A model generated the notes under the pieces. The model was not told the DNA's origin. It made no database searches and saw nothing but the letters and a program-made list of their open reading frames with translations. Source: Methanomicrobiales archaeon (GTDB lineage Archaea > Halobacteriota > Methanomicrobia > Methanomicrobiales > Methanospirillaceae). Taken from it: 18,477 nt of DNA. This document shows positions 1 to 6,724 of this stretch, piece by piece; position 1 is the first letter of the stretch; each line of letters begins with the position of its first letter. Where the stretch lies: the NCBI GenBank assembly GCA_012798365.1, contig JAAZNH010000080.1, forward strand, positions 1 through 18,477. The letters run 5' to 3'. Made by a program: the position numbers and the translations under genes.

Positions 1-9
1 GAAAATGGA

Positions 10-42
10 ATTGTTAAACATTTTAACTTTGTTAAACAATAG
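10..42 (+). promoter_or_regulatory. AT-rich promoter region with 9-bp tandem units
   Basis: The stretch holds TTGTTAAAC at 11-19 and again at 29-37, with the related ATTTTAACT between them, so three 9-bp units sit head to tail. It lies just ahead of the methyltransferase gene and is much more AT-rich than the flanking coding DNA. It could combine a TATA-like element with a regulator site. The window begins here, so the upstream gene is unknown. Similar TGTTAA words recur in other promoter islands of this window. Confidence 0.4.
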
Positions 43-82
43 TACTGGAAAGGAGAATTTCCGGAATACCCGAAAGAAAATC

Positions 83-931
83 ATGACGGACATCAGTTCA
101 ATCGACTGGAACGAAGTGTGGAAACATCCGGAGCCCGGCCGGCCGGGATCCGGGGAGTTCGTGCCCTGTATCGAGCGCTGGTCGGAAGCTGAACGGTGCA
201 GGAAATTCGACCGTATGGCAAAGGCGGATAACTGGCAGGGATCATGGAAGCGAATCCACGCGATGCAGGTGTCTGCCGCTTCGCGGGTGCTCGATGTGGG
301 TGCCGGCCCCGGAACCCTGGCTGTTCCGCTTTCAGGGATCGTGCATCAGGTCACTGCGGTGGAACCCGCTCCCGGCATGGTGGAGTGCCTTTACGGAAAT
401 ATCCGGGAATCATCCATCTCCAACATTACCGTCATCGAGAAGAAATGGGAGGATGTTGACCTGGCAAAAGACCTCGCGTGTCCTTACGATGTTGTTGTGG
501 CTTCCTACTCGCTTGGTGTCCCTGACCTCAAAGAAGCCCTGCAGAAGATGGATACAGCATCCTCCCGGTTCGTGTATATCTTCTGGTTTGCGGACATGCA
601 GTCCCCGTGGCGCCGGAATTATGGGAGTATCTGGGAGCAGCTCTTTGGCGTTCCGGACCGGGAAATCCGGCGACCCAACATCATCTTCAATCTGCTCAAC
701 CAGATGGGCATCTATGCAAATGTCGAGGTAACCCGGGAAGAGCATGTGACCCGTTTCACCAGCTTTGAAGAAGCGGTCAGCGACCAGGCAGCGGGACTGA
801 AACTGACAACCGATGCCCAGAGGGCCATTCTAGCATCGTTTCTGAAAACCCGTCTGCACCATGAGGACGGGATGTATGTCCTTCGGGGAAAAACGTCCCG
901 GGCGAAGATCTGGTGGGAAAAAGAACGATAA
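83..931 (+). CDS. class I SAM-dependent methyltransferase
   Basis: A soluble protein of 282 residues with a Rossmann-type methyltransferase fold. Motif I is clear at residues 69-79 (VLDVGAGPGTL) and the acidic motif II at 92-96 (AVEPA, Glu94), which binds the SAM ribose. The region from about 130 to 150 (YDVVVASYSLGV) matches the post-II strand. The N-terminal 60 residues and the C-terminal 120 residues, rich in Trp and charged residues, would form the substrate cap; the methyl acceptor cannot be read from the sequence. I chose ATG 83 because the open frame back to base 5 runs through the AT-rich promoter DNA. An AGGAG at 51-55 lies too far upstream (27 nt) to decide the start. The gene is convergent with an FmdE-family gene 16 bp away. 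Proteins of this kind act on small molecules, corrinoids, arsenic or proteins; the family call is firm, the substrate is not. Confidence 0.85.
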   Translation: MTDISSIDWNEVWKHPEPGRPGSGEFVPCIERWSEAERCRKFDRMAKADNWQGSWKRIHAMQVSAASRVLDVGAGPGTLAVPLSGIVHQVTAVEPAPGMVECLYGNIRESSISNITVIEKKWEDVDLAKDLACPYDVVVASYSLGVPDLKEALQKMDTASSRFVYIFWFADMQSPWRRNYGSIWEQLFGVPDREIRRPNIIFNLLNQMGIYANVEVTREEHVTRFTSFEEAVSDQAAGLKLTTDAQRAILASFLKTRLHHEDGMYVLRGKTSRAKIWWEKER

Positions 932-947
932 TCCGCCCTGGCTACGG

Positions 948-1547
948 CTACCGTTCTGAATAATAGGACCCGTGAGCACAGTTCCCGCACAGCACGGTAT
1001 CTCCGGTCCTCACCTGTTTGTCATCCACGATCATCTCGTTACACCGGCTGCATCGTGTACGGTTTTTCGGCATGCCCGGCATATCACTGTCCGGTATGGT
1101 AACCTGCACCCGCCGTACCTGGAAGATATCTGGTTCCGGGGCATCCAGGAGTAATTTATTCGCTTCCTTCATCGCTTCCGGCCCGGTTTTATCTGTGCGT
1201 TTTTTCTCAAGGACATTGACACGGACGGCATTGCCCGAGGCCAGGTCGATATATGTCGCGGCGGACTTTCCATACGGCAGGTACTTCAGTGTGCGGTGGC
1301 CAAGGGAGCAGCCGGTAATCGCCTGGATGGCATCAGCGATACAGCGGTCTATCTCAACATAGACCATCAGGTTACGGTTCCGCTGCTGCGGGTCCATACC
1401 CAGTTCCCGCATGCCAATGATGGTCATCCGCGTGCCGAGAATGATACCGGCGCAGACCTCGCCATGGAATGCTTTTGCTTTCTGGAGCAGGAGATCGCGT
1501 ATGGCGTCCCGGTCGCTCTCGCCCTGAGTGTTTTCTTTTCCGGTCAT
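948..1547 (-). CDS. FmdE-family protein with C-terminal zinc ribbon
   Basis: A 199-residue protein of the FmdE family, named after a gene in the molybdenum formylmethanofuran dehydrogenase operon. The N-terminal metal-binding signature HGEVCAGIILG is present (His28, Cys32), followed by the conserved DRCIADAIQAITGCSLG segment (Cys69, Cys80) and the YGK motif (Gly93-Lys94). After a linker, a C-terminal zinc ribbon has paired cysteines C166/C169 and C187/C190. The family is not a catalytic subunit of the dehydrogenase; its members are thought to bind metal, and many sit near Mo/W or Ni transport genes. Here a Mo/W uptake island lies 9 kb away. The start is ATG 1547: a TATA-like TTATTAAA at about 1570-1577 lies 26-28 bp upstream and no Shine-Dalgarno is seen, which fits a leaderless transcript. 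A longer frame using TTG 1598 would run through that promoter. Confidence 0.85.
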   Translation of the reverse strand: MTGKENTQGESDRDAIRDLLLQKAKAFHGEVCAGIILGTRMTIIGMRELGMDPQQRNRNLMVYVEIDRCIADAIQAITGCSLGHRTLKYLPYGKSAATYIDLASGNAVRVNVLEKKRTDKTGPEAMKEANKLLLDAPEPDIFQVRRVQVTIPDSDMPGMPKNRTRCSRCNEMIVDDKQVRTGDTVLCGNCAHGSYYSER

Positions 1548-1569
1548 TATGGAAGGTATGCCGGTGGTG

Positions 1570-1602
1570 TTTAATAAGTTATTTTGACTTTTGTACAATG
1601 TT
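1570..1602 (-). promoter_or_regulatory. TATA-like promoter of the FmdE gene, leaderless start
   Basis: On the minus strand the box CTTATTAAA covers 1578-1570, about 27 bp before ATG 1547, so transcription should begin at or next to the start codon. Upstream of it, the plus strand carries ACAATGTTAAATG (1595-1607), one of the recurring TGTTAA words. Confidence 0.45.
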
Positions 1603-1745
1603 AAATGATAATACTAATTCCGGGTGGAGACAATCGATTAAGCACTGAGTTCATCCCGGCCCAAAAACCGATCCCGTCTGCCGGCAGTGCCAGGTCTGAC
1701 TCATCTGCCGGGCCTTGCATCACGGGAAATCCTTAATAGGATGAG

Positions 1746-2138
1746 ATGCAGGTATCAGGTATGTTCGCGGGAAAACCGGGGGACCCGCACCCGGGAATGT
1801 TCCCGGAGTGTATCTTTCGGGATAGCGGGACAACCGGCCGGATCTGCCTGTTTTTTCTGGTTCTTGGGGCATTGTTCTTTCTTGATATCGTCACTACGGA
1901 TATCATCCTCCTGATGGGAGGGGCCGAACTGAATCCGCTGATGGCAGGAATTGTCACGAACCCCGCACTGCATTCCGCCATCAAGGTGGGGATCCTCCTC
2001 CTTGTCTTTGGTGTCTCGATCGCAGCCGAAGTCCGGGTCAGAGGAACCGGGATCCTGTTTTACGGGGTTCTGATCACGCTCTGCCTGGTCGTGGTGGCCA
2101 ACAACCTCCTCTATATCCTACCCCGGCTGGCCGGTTGA
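1746..2138 (+). CDS. small integral membrane protein, DUF5658-like
   Basis: A 130-residue protein with three predicted membrane helices (about 33-56, 77-95 and 102-126). Its core LDIVTTDIILLMGGAELNPLM (broken here: Asp47, Asp52, Gly58-Gly59, Glu61, Asn63-Pro64) resembles the DUF5658 signature, in which a helix with Asp and Thr is followed by a G-G-x-E-x-N-P-L-M turn. No enzymatic function is known for that family. ATG 1746 follows AGGATGAG at 1738-1745; ATG 1761 is an alternative that would suit a leaderless start from the CTTAATAG at 1732-1739. The first 25 residues are polar and proline-rich, which makes the later start plausible. The gene stands alone between divergent and convergent neighbours. 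Confidence 0.7.
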   Translation: MQVSGMFAGKPGDPHPGMFPECIFRDSGTTGRICLFFLVLGALFFLDIVTTDIILLMGGAELNPLMAGIVTNPALHSAIKVGILLLVFGVSIAAEVRVRGTGILFYGVLITLCLVVVANNLLYILPRLAG

Positions 2139-2155
2139 AAAACCGACCCGGTTTT
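2139..2155. terminator. bidirectional hairpin terminator between convergent genes
   Basis: AAAACCG (2139-2145) and CGGTTTT (2149-2155) pair perfectly around the loop ACC. The hairpin begins right after the TGA stop of the plus-strand membrane-protein gene and runs into the TAA stop of the minus-strand pilin gene (2154-2156). Both strands therefore give a stem ending in a T-run, so it can end transcription coming from either side. Confidence 0.6.
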
Positions 2156-3044
2156 AGTATGCACCAAGAGTTATCTCGTTGATCCTGCGGTTAATGGTCA
2201 TGTTCGGGATAGCATCGAATTCCATTCCCATTTCGCCGTTGAGTCCGGCACCGGGATCGCGATGGTACGTTACCCGGATATTACTGCATGCAAGAGTATC
2301 GGTCTCTCGGCTCATTGCCGTGAAAAGGGTCTGCTGGAATCCCGGTGGCATGTTATGGTTGATGCTGAAATTGACTTTGGTGACATTGGGAACCTGCAGG
2401 TTTGTTTCCCTGCTTTCGAGAACAAGCATCCCGTTTCCACTCCCGGTTGCCCTCGTATGCCCCGGATCCGGTGTGATATTCACCAGATAGAGGTCCATGC
2501 GTGAACAGGTGCTGTCAATAGTCATTCCTGTCAGGACTCCCGCAAGGCCATAGTCCGCAGCACTCACACAGGTTACCTGCAGCGGGGTTGTAAGCCGGCC
2601 CCGGGAAACATTCATCACACCGTAGTTCCATTCATACCCCTGATCCCGCCAGAAATTCTCCACCGGCTGGTAAGAATAATTGGCGATACGGAGCCGGCTG
2701 GTTGTAACGATGGGCAAAGTCCCGTTGGTGATCCCGGTCAGCAGGTAGGCCCGGGTATCATTGCGTATGGTGAGGGTTCCCCCGGATTTTGTACCATCAA
2801 ACAGGATCTCCCCCCCGCCAAGCGGTACCAGCTCGGACAGCCTCATATTGCGTTTCAGCGATACTGCAGTCTCGATATCGGAAGAGAATTTTATCATTCC
2901 CTGCTCGACACCGGTAATATGCGAAAAATCCGACTGGGCCTTCAGCGACGGGATGTAATAAGTATTCCATGCGGCATAGGCAGTTGCCAGTACCGCAAGG
3001 AGGAGCATCGCAGCGATAACCGGTGCAATGGCATCATCCCTCAT
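2154..3044 (-). CDS. archaeal pilin-like secreted protein, large
   Basis: A 296-residue protein that starts with a short charged segment (MRDDAIAP) and one hydrophobic helix (about 6-28), then a long polar domain rich in Asn-x-Ser/Thr sequons (for example RNDT, NGT, NVS, NMT). This is the layout of archaeal type IV pilin-like or pseudopilin proteins with class III signal peptides: the helix would pack in the filament core and the C-terminal domain would face outside. It is much longer than simple pilins (120-170 residues), so it could be a minor or tip subunit. The start overlaps the stop of the upstream pilin gene by four bases (ATGA at 3044-3041), indicating translational coupling. Processing would need a prepilin peptidase, which is not in this window. 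Confidence 0.7.
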   Translation of the reverse strand: MRDDAIAPVIAAMLLLAVLATAYAAWNTYYIPSLKAQSDFSHITGVEQGMIKFSSDIETAVSLKRNMRLSELVPLGGGEILFDGTKSGGTLTIRNDTRAYLLTGITNGTLPIVTTSRLRIANYSYQPVENFWRDQGYEWNYGVMNVSRGRLTTPLQVTCVSAADYGLAGVLTGMTIDSTCSRMDLYLVNITPDPGHTRATGSGNGMLVLESRETNLQVPNVTKVNFSINHNMPPGFQQTLFTAMSRETDTLACSNIRVTYHRDPGAGLNGEMGMEFDAIPNMTINRRINEITLGAY

Positions 3045-3457
3045 GGGTGGACCACCCCGGTGAAGAGAACGGTCTTTGGTGTCACCAGTTTGACGGTTTC
3101 ATTGCCAAGGAGATCTTCAGGCAGGCTTAGGGTGATATTGCTGCCCAGGTCCAGGACGTCTTTTTCGGGAACTACGGCAAAGTGAGCGGAGTCCCACGGG
3201 ATCCGTTTCACGGATTCACCGGATACGATAATTACCGTCAGTTCGCTCGTTTGGATCCAGTCGCCCCCCTTGTGCCAGAACGTGATGTTCTGCCGGTCAT
3301 TACTCATCAGGACCGTAACCCCCGGTTCACGGGTAGCCGGGAAGAAGTTGAAAAACGCTGCAGCAAAAACTGAAATGAGGATGATGACGAGTCCTATCAT
3401 CAGCATTTCACCCACGATTTCCGATACGCCGGCATCCGGCCCATTGATGCATCTCAT
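3041..3457 (-). CDS. archaeal type IV pilin-like protein
   Basis: A 138-residue protein with the N-terminus MRCINGPDAGVSEIVGEMLM. The DAGVSEIVGE motif followed by a helix of about 22 hydrophobic residues is typical of archaeal pilin or archaellin-like precursors, in which the glutamate near the processed end is conserved. The rest forms a compact beta-rich domain. The start is ATG 3457 because AGGAG lies on the minus strand at 3468-3464, six bases upstream; the open frame extends to 3520 but through leader DNA. It is the first gene of a leftward pair with the larger pilin-like gene and shares a promoter island with the rightward pilin pair. Confidence 0.75.
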   Translation of the reverse strand: MRCINGPDAGVSEIVGEMLMIGLVIILISVFAAAFFNFFPATREPGVTVLMSNDRQNITFWHKGGDWIQTSELTVIIVSGESVKRIPWDSAHFAVVPEKDVLDLGSNITLSLPEDLLGNETVKLVTPKTVLFTGVVHP

Positions 3458-3521
3458 ACGGTTCTCCTGTACTGTCTCGTTGTTGGCGCCGGTTCCCGCC
3501 GCGAAAATCTGGTAACTCAAA

Positions 3522-3568
3522 GTGATTAATTTATATGTAATGTTAACTACAATTATTAAATAAATTAT
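3522..3568. promoter_or_regulatory. divergent promoter island between two pilin pairs
   Basis: This AT-rich stretch contains ATTTATATGTAATGTTAAC and TTATTAAATAAATTA. Read leftward, ACATATAAATTA gives a good TATA box for the minus-strand pilins, with a leader of about 50 nt. Read rightward, TTATTAAATA could serve the plus-strand pair with a leader of roughly 60-70 nt. A TGTTAAC word lies at 3541-3547 in the middle. Confidence 0.45.
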
Positions 3569-3649
3569 CTGTTTGAATCTGTCATCCGGACGCTGCGCAG
3601 GGCTGTTGGCTGGATCGGGTCAGGGAAAAAAACCATAATTCTGGTGTTC

Positions 3650-4306
3650 ATGGATATGAGAACGAACGATGATGGGGTATCGCCGGTTGTGGGCGTCATG
3701 CTGATGCTGGCGGTCACGGTGATGATCGCAGCAATTGTCAGCGCAGCGGCAGGCGGGCTTTCAGAGTCGGAAAAAAAGGCCCCGTCTGCCATCCTCGGTG
3801 TCAGGTTTTTTTCGGAAAAAGACTATGGCAGTTGTGCAATCCCGTCAATGACCATACGGCATGTCAGCGGGAATGTCCTGTCCACAAAAGATCTCCAGCT
3901 CGTTCTGTATTACCGTACCCCTTCCGGAGTGATCATCCGGGGCAATATCAGCGGCCAGAATACCGTGACCGGCGATGACGACTGGTCAGTTTTTACCGGG
4001 GGAAAATATTGTGGCGTCCTGTTCATCAGCGATGAGAACCGGTTCGACACCGATGCCCTGCAGGATTCTGCAAAGGGGCACGCCAGCTGGTTCGGGAACC
4101 CGTCTGCCACGTTTGGCCCGGGAGATATGCTGGTGACTCCGGCACGGTACTGCGAATCAGCTGACCCGCACAACCCTTCGATGGAGTATCTTTTCCCACA
4201 GGTAAATTTTAAGGAGGACTTCAAGGCCGGAGGAACGGTATCGGTAAGGATCCTTCACGTACCAAGCGGGCAGCTTATCTATGACCGGGATGTGGTGATT
4301 GAATGA
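3650..4306 (+). CDS. archaeal type IV pilin with Pilin_N domain
   Basis: A secreted protein of 218 residues. The N-terminus NDDGVSPVVGVMLMLAVTVM is the classic archaeal Pilin_N motif (charged residues, S-P-V-V-G, then a hydrophobic helix to about residue 35). The body is a mixed domain with three cysteines (CAIP, YCGV, YCES) that could form disulfides outside the cell. GTG 3644, ATG 3650 and ATG 3656 are possible starts; a weak GGTG lies at 3643-3646, and I take 3650 with low certainty. The last codons overlap the next pilin gene by four bases (ATGA at 4303-4306), so the two are coupled. Confidence 0.78.
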   Translation: MDMRTNDDGVSPVVGVMLMLAVTVMIAAIVSAAAGGLSESEKKAPSAILGVRFFSEKDYGSCAIPSMTIRHVSGNVLSTKDLQLVLYYRTPSGVIIRGNISGQNTVTGDDDWSVFTGGKYCGVLFISDENRFDTDALQDSAKGHASWFGNPSATFGPGDMLVTPARYCESADPHNPSMEYLFPQVNFKEDFKAGGTVSVRILHVPSGQLIYDRDVVIE

Positions 4307-4812
4307 CACGGATCCCGGTGACCCGCGATCATGCCGTGTCCCCGGTTGTCGGGGTCATGCTCATGCTCGGTGTCACTATCATGATAGCTGCGGTTGCAAG
4401 CGCTTTTGCAGGGGGGTTTGCCGACGCTCCTGAAAAGGTTTCCCAGGCAAATTTCCATGTCCGGGTCAGTCTTCTGGAAAACCGCACCTATTTTGACCAT
4501 GCCGGGGGCGATCCTGTTTCCCTGGATTCCCTCCAGGTGGTCTTCGAGTCCGGTGAAAAGAAGGCCACCCTCTCACGATCTGATATCGGGAAGACCTGTG
4601 TCAATTTTACCCAGTCGGGCAGCAGCAGGACCATCGTAAAAGCGGGAGATACCTTTTATATTGAAGGTGAAACCCCGACCAACTCCCTGACCGATCACTC
4701 CGGCCTGAAGTTTGGAAAACTGGTCCTGAAAGAGGACACCGAAGTCACCTGGATGATCATTGATACCCATACCAGCAAGAGTATTGCAATCGGTTCCCTG
4801 TACCTGGTCTAG
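4303..4812 (+). CDS. archaeal type IV pilin with Pilin_N domain
   Basis: A 169-residue protein whose N-terminus RDHAVSPVVGVMLMLGVTIM is nearly the same as that of the gene just before it, so the pair probably arose by duplication. After the membrane-core helix (about 10-34) comes a beta-rich domain with 'KAGDTFYIEG' and a C-terminal strand typical of archaeal pilins (VTWMIIDTHTSKSIAIGSLYLV in part). The start ATG 4303 overlaps the stop of the upstream gene. Downstream it converges on the membrane platform gene. It probably forms a filament or surface fibre with the other pilin-like proteins here. Confidence 0.78.
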   Translation: MTRIPVTRDHAVSPVVGVMLMLGVTIMIAAVASAFAGGFADAPEKVSQANFHVRVSLLENRTYFDHAGGDPVSLDSLQVVFESGEKKATLSRSDIGKTCVNFTQSGSSRTIVKAGDTFYIEGETPTNSLTDHSGLKFGKLVLKEDTEVTWMIIDTHTSKSIAIGSLYLV

Positions 4813-4839
4813 TTCTTTGGTAACGCAAACCTGAATGCT

Positions 4840-4853
4840 GAATGGTTTTTTGG
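4840..4853 (+). terminator. T-run downstream of pilin pair
   Basis: Six consecutive T residues (4846-4851) in the 47-bp gap between convergent genes, with no strong stem. Archaeal transcription often ends at T-runs alone. Confidence 0.3.
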
Positions 4854-4859
4854 GGACTG

Positions 4860-6722
4860 TTACATCAGGAATACAAAGAGTCCCAGTGCCGCGGACAGCA
4901 GTACAATGCTGTGCTTGAATCCGGCAAGAATGCTGTTGGAGCTGAACTGTCCGGCCATGATACCGGAGAACGCCCCAAGGATAATCCCTATCCTGAACAT
5001 CTCGGTCAGGTTCCCGGCCGTATCGATGTTCACATTCATGTTCTGGCCGGTAAAACTGGCAAGGAAGGGGACATTGAGCTGGTATGCGGTGTAGAGATAA
5101 ATCCCGAAGGAGAGATAAATGATCATCACGTATACGATAGTCGTGTTGGCCCGCTCGCGCTTGAGTTTCAGGTAATGCTCGATGTCGGTAATTGCAATGA
5201 TAAAGATCTGGCGCAGGTTTGTGGTGATCTCGCTGGCCCGGACGAGCAGGGAAATCGCCCGTTTGACCGATACCAGGCCGATCCGTTCTTCCATACGGAC
5301 CAGTGCAGAATTAACATACACTCCGGCTTCGATATCCCGGGAAGCAACGGACAGCTCGGAACTGAGCACCCCCAGTCTGGCGCCGGATATCCGGTGAATT
5401 GCTTCCTGGAGCGTTATCCCGATATCTTTCATATCTGAAAGTTCCCGCAAAAATTCCGGCAGGTGGGCTTCCACGTTCCGGACATACCAGCGCCTGCTCT
5501 CGTAAGCAATCACGACCGGGATCATAGATCCGATGATCAGTATGCAGAGAAACCCTTCGAACGGGTTGTGCGGGAGCAGGGTATCAAACCACCCGAAAAA
5601 CCAGAACGCCGTGATGATACCGGCAACGATTCCGGAAGCAACAAGGCTGTAATCATAACTGGTGATGTAGGTCCGGAGCGGGTTTTTCAGCCGGTTTATT
5701 ACCGAATGTCGCTGTTTCTGCGCATCGATACGCCGGAAAAATTCCCGGTCTTCTGCACAAAGACCGTCCGGTTCCCGGGTTTCAAGGGTGGGAATTGTAC
5801 CCCCAAAATCATGTTCAACAACTTCCTTGCGGGTGACTTCAAGGTTTTCCGGCGGCAGCATCATGGAAAGGATCCATATCATCAGGATGGCACCGGCAGG
5901 GATCAGGACATACATCAGCGGGAGAATCCAATCCATTCCCTGCGAGTTGGTCATGCCCTGGGCAACAATCATGATAATGAGGGCGATTGGGCCGGCTACA
6001 AAGGCCGACACATAGACCTCAGCCATGATCTCGATTGTCTTGAGGACAAGTTCGAGTTCCTGCCGGGCCTGGTCGCGGTAATACTCGGTCTTTGCTCCAA
6101 GATAGGAGGAAATGTCGCCGCCACTGTCAAACACGATCCCGAGATCGTTGAGGAAATCGCGGAGGTGCGGTGACGGGGTGGTCCGCTGGAGGTTCCGCAT
6201 CGCGGTTATCATATCATCCCCAAAGAGCTCGACATCGCGGATGATCATGGCAAACTCCCGGGAGACCTCGCCGAACATATCGCTCTCTTCATAGATCCGG
6301 CGGATCATCTCATAGGGTGGGACGGTGGTGGAGAGGGCCTGCATGTACGATATGGCATACGGCAGGTCAAGTTCTATCCGGGACTTCCGGCCCCGGGCGA
6401 CAATGACGGGATAATACACCAGAAATGCGTACATGCCCGGAATCAGTATCCCAAAAAGACCGGCCCAGACCATGGGATTGGCAGTGGAAAAGCCAAGCAA
6501 TGCCACATCAATGCCCGTTATCAGGAAGAACAGCGCCATCAGAATGATGCCTGCAGCGGTCTGGGCGAGATTGTGCCGGCACGTGCGCAGGTATTGTTCT
6601 GCGGTTACGGGGAGGTGTGCCGACCGGATCGCGGTCCGGAACCCGCTTCCATGGAGGCGGATCTCAAGGTCAGTGAATTTTTGTTCCGCCTCGTAGAGTG
6701 CAGGCGGCAATCCGATCTGCAC
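4860..6722 (-). CDS. type II/IV secretion F-family membrane platform (TadC/ArlJ-like)
   Basis: A polytopic membrane protein of 620 residues, the platform on which a type IV filament is assembled. It holds two T2SSF domains: the first at about 115-245 (motif YAISYMQALS ... FGEVSREFAMIIRDVE ... FDSGGDISSYL), the second at about 420-530 (LPEFLRELSDMKDIGITLQEAI ... SSELSVASRDIEAG in part). Hydrophobic pairs flank each domain. The double-domain form and length match archaeal ArlJ/TadC-type proteins. The start is GTG 6722: on the minus strand GGGGGAT (6734-6728) precedes it with good spacing, and the ATPase stop is only 2 bp upstream. The frame extends to 6848 but that part lies inside the ATPase gene. 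It is co-transcribed with the ATPase, its direct partner. Confidence 0.85.
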   Translation of the reverse strand: MQIGLPPALYEAEQKFTDLEIRLHGSGFRTAIRSAHLPVTAEQYLRTCRHNLAQTAAGIILMALFFLITGIDVALLGFSTANPMVWAGLFGILIPGMYAFLVYYPVIVARGRKSRIELDLPYAISYMQALSTTVPPYEMIRRIYEESDMFGEVSREFAMIIRDVELFGDDMITAMRNLQRTTPSPHLRDFLNDLGIVFDSGGDISSYLGAKTEYYRDQARQELELVLKTIEIMAEVYVSAFVAGPIALIIMIVAQGMTNSQGMDWILPLMYVLIPAGAILMIWILSMMLPPENLEVTRKEVVEHDFGGTIPTLETREPDGLCAEDREFFRRIDAQKQRHSVINRLKNPLRTYITSYDYSLVASGIVAGIITAFWFFGWFDTLLPHNPFEGFLCILIIGSMIPVVIAYESRRWYVRNVEAHLPEFLRELSDMKDIGITLQEAIHRISGARLGVLSSELSVASRDIEAGVYVNSALVRMEERIGLVSVKRAISLLVRASEITTNLRQIFIIAITDIEHYLKLKRERANTTIVYVMIIYLSFGIYLYTAYQLNVPFLASFTGQNMNVNIDTAGNLTEMFRIGIILGAFSGIMAGQFSSNSILAGFKHSIVLLSAALGLFVFLM

Positions 6723-6724
6723 TG

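Noticed and set aside
1548..1598. N-terminal extension of the FmdE protein from TTG 1598
   Set aside because: It would cross the TATA-like promoter, and the extra residues do not belong to the family.
4842..6173. Plus-strand open frames of 198 and 236 codons
   Set aside because: Antisense to the platform protein; no start signals and no recognisable domain.
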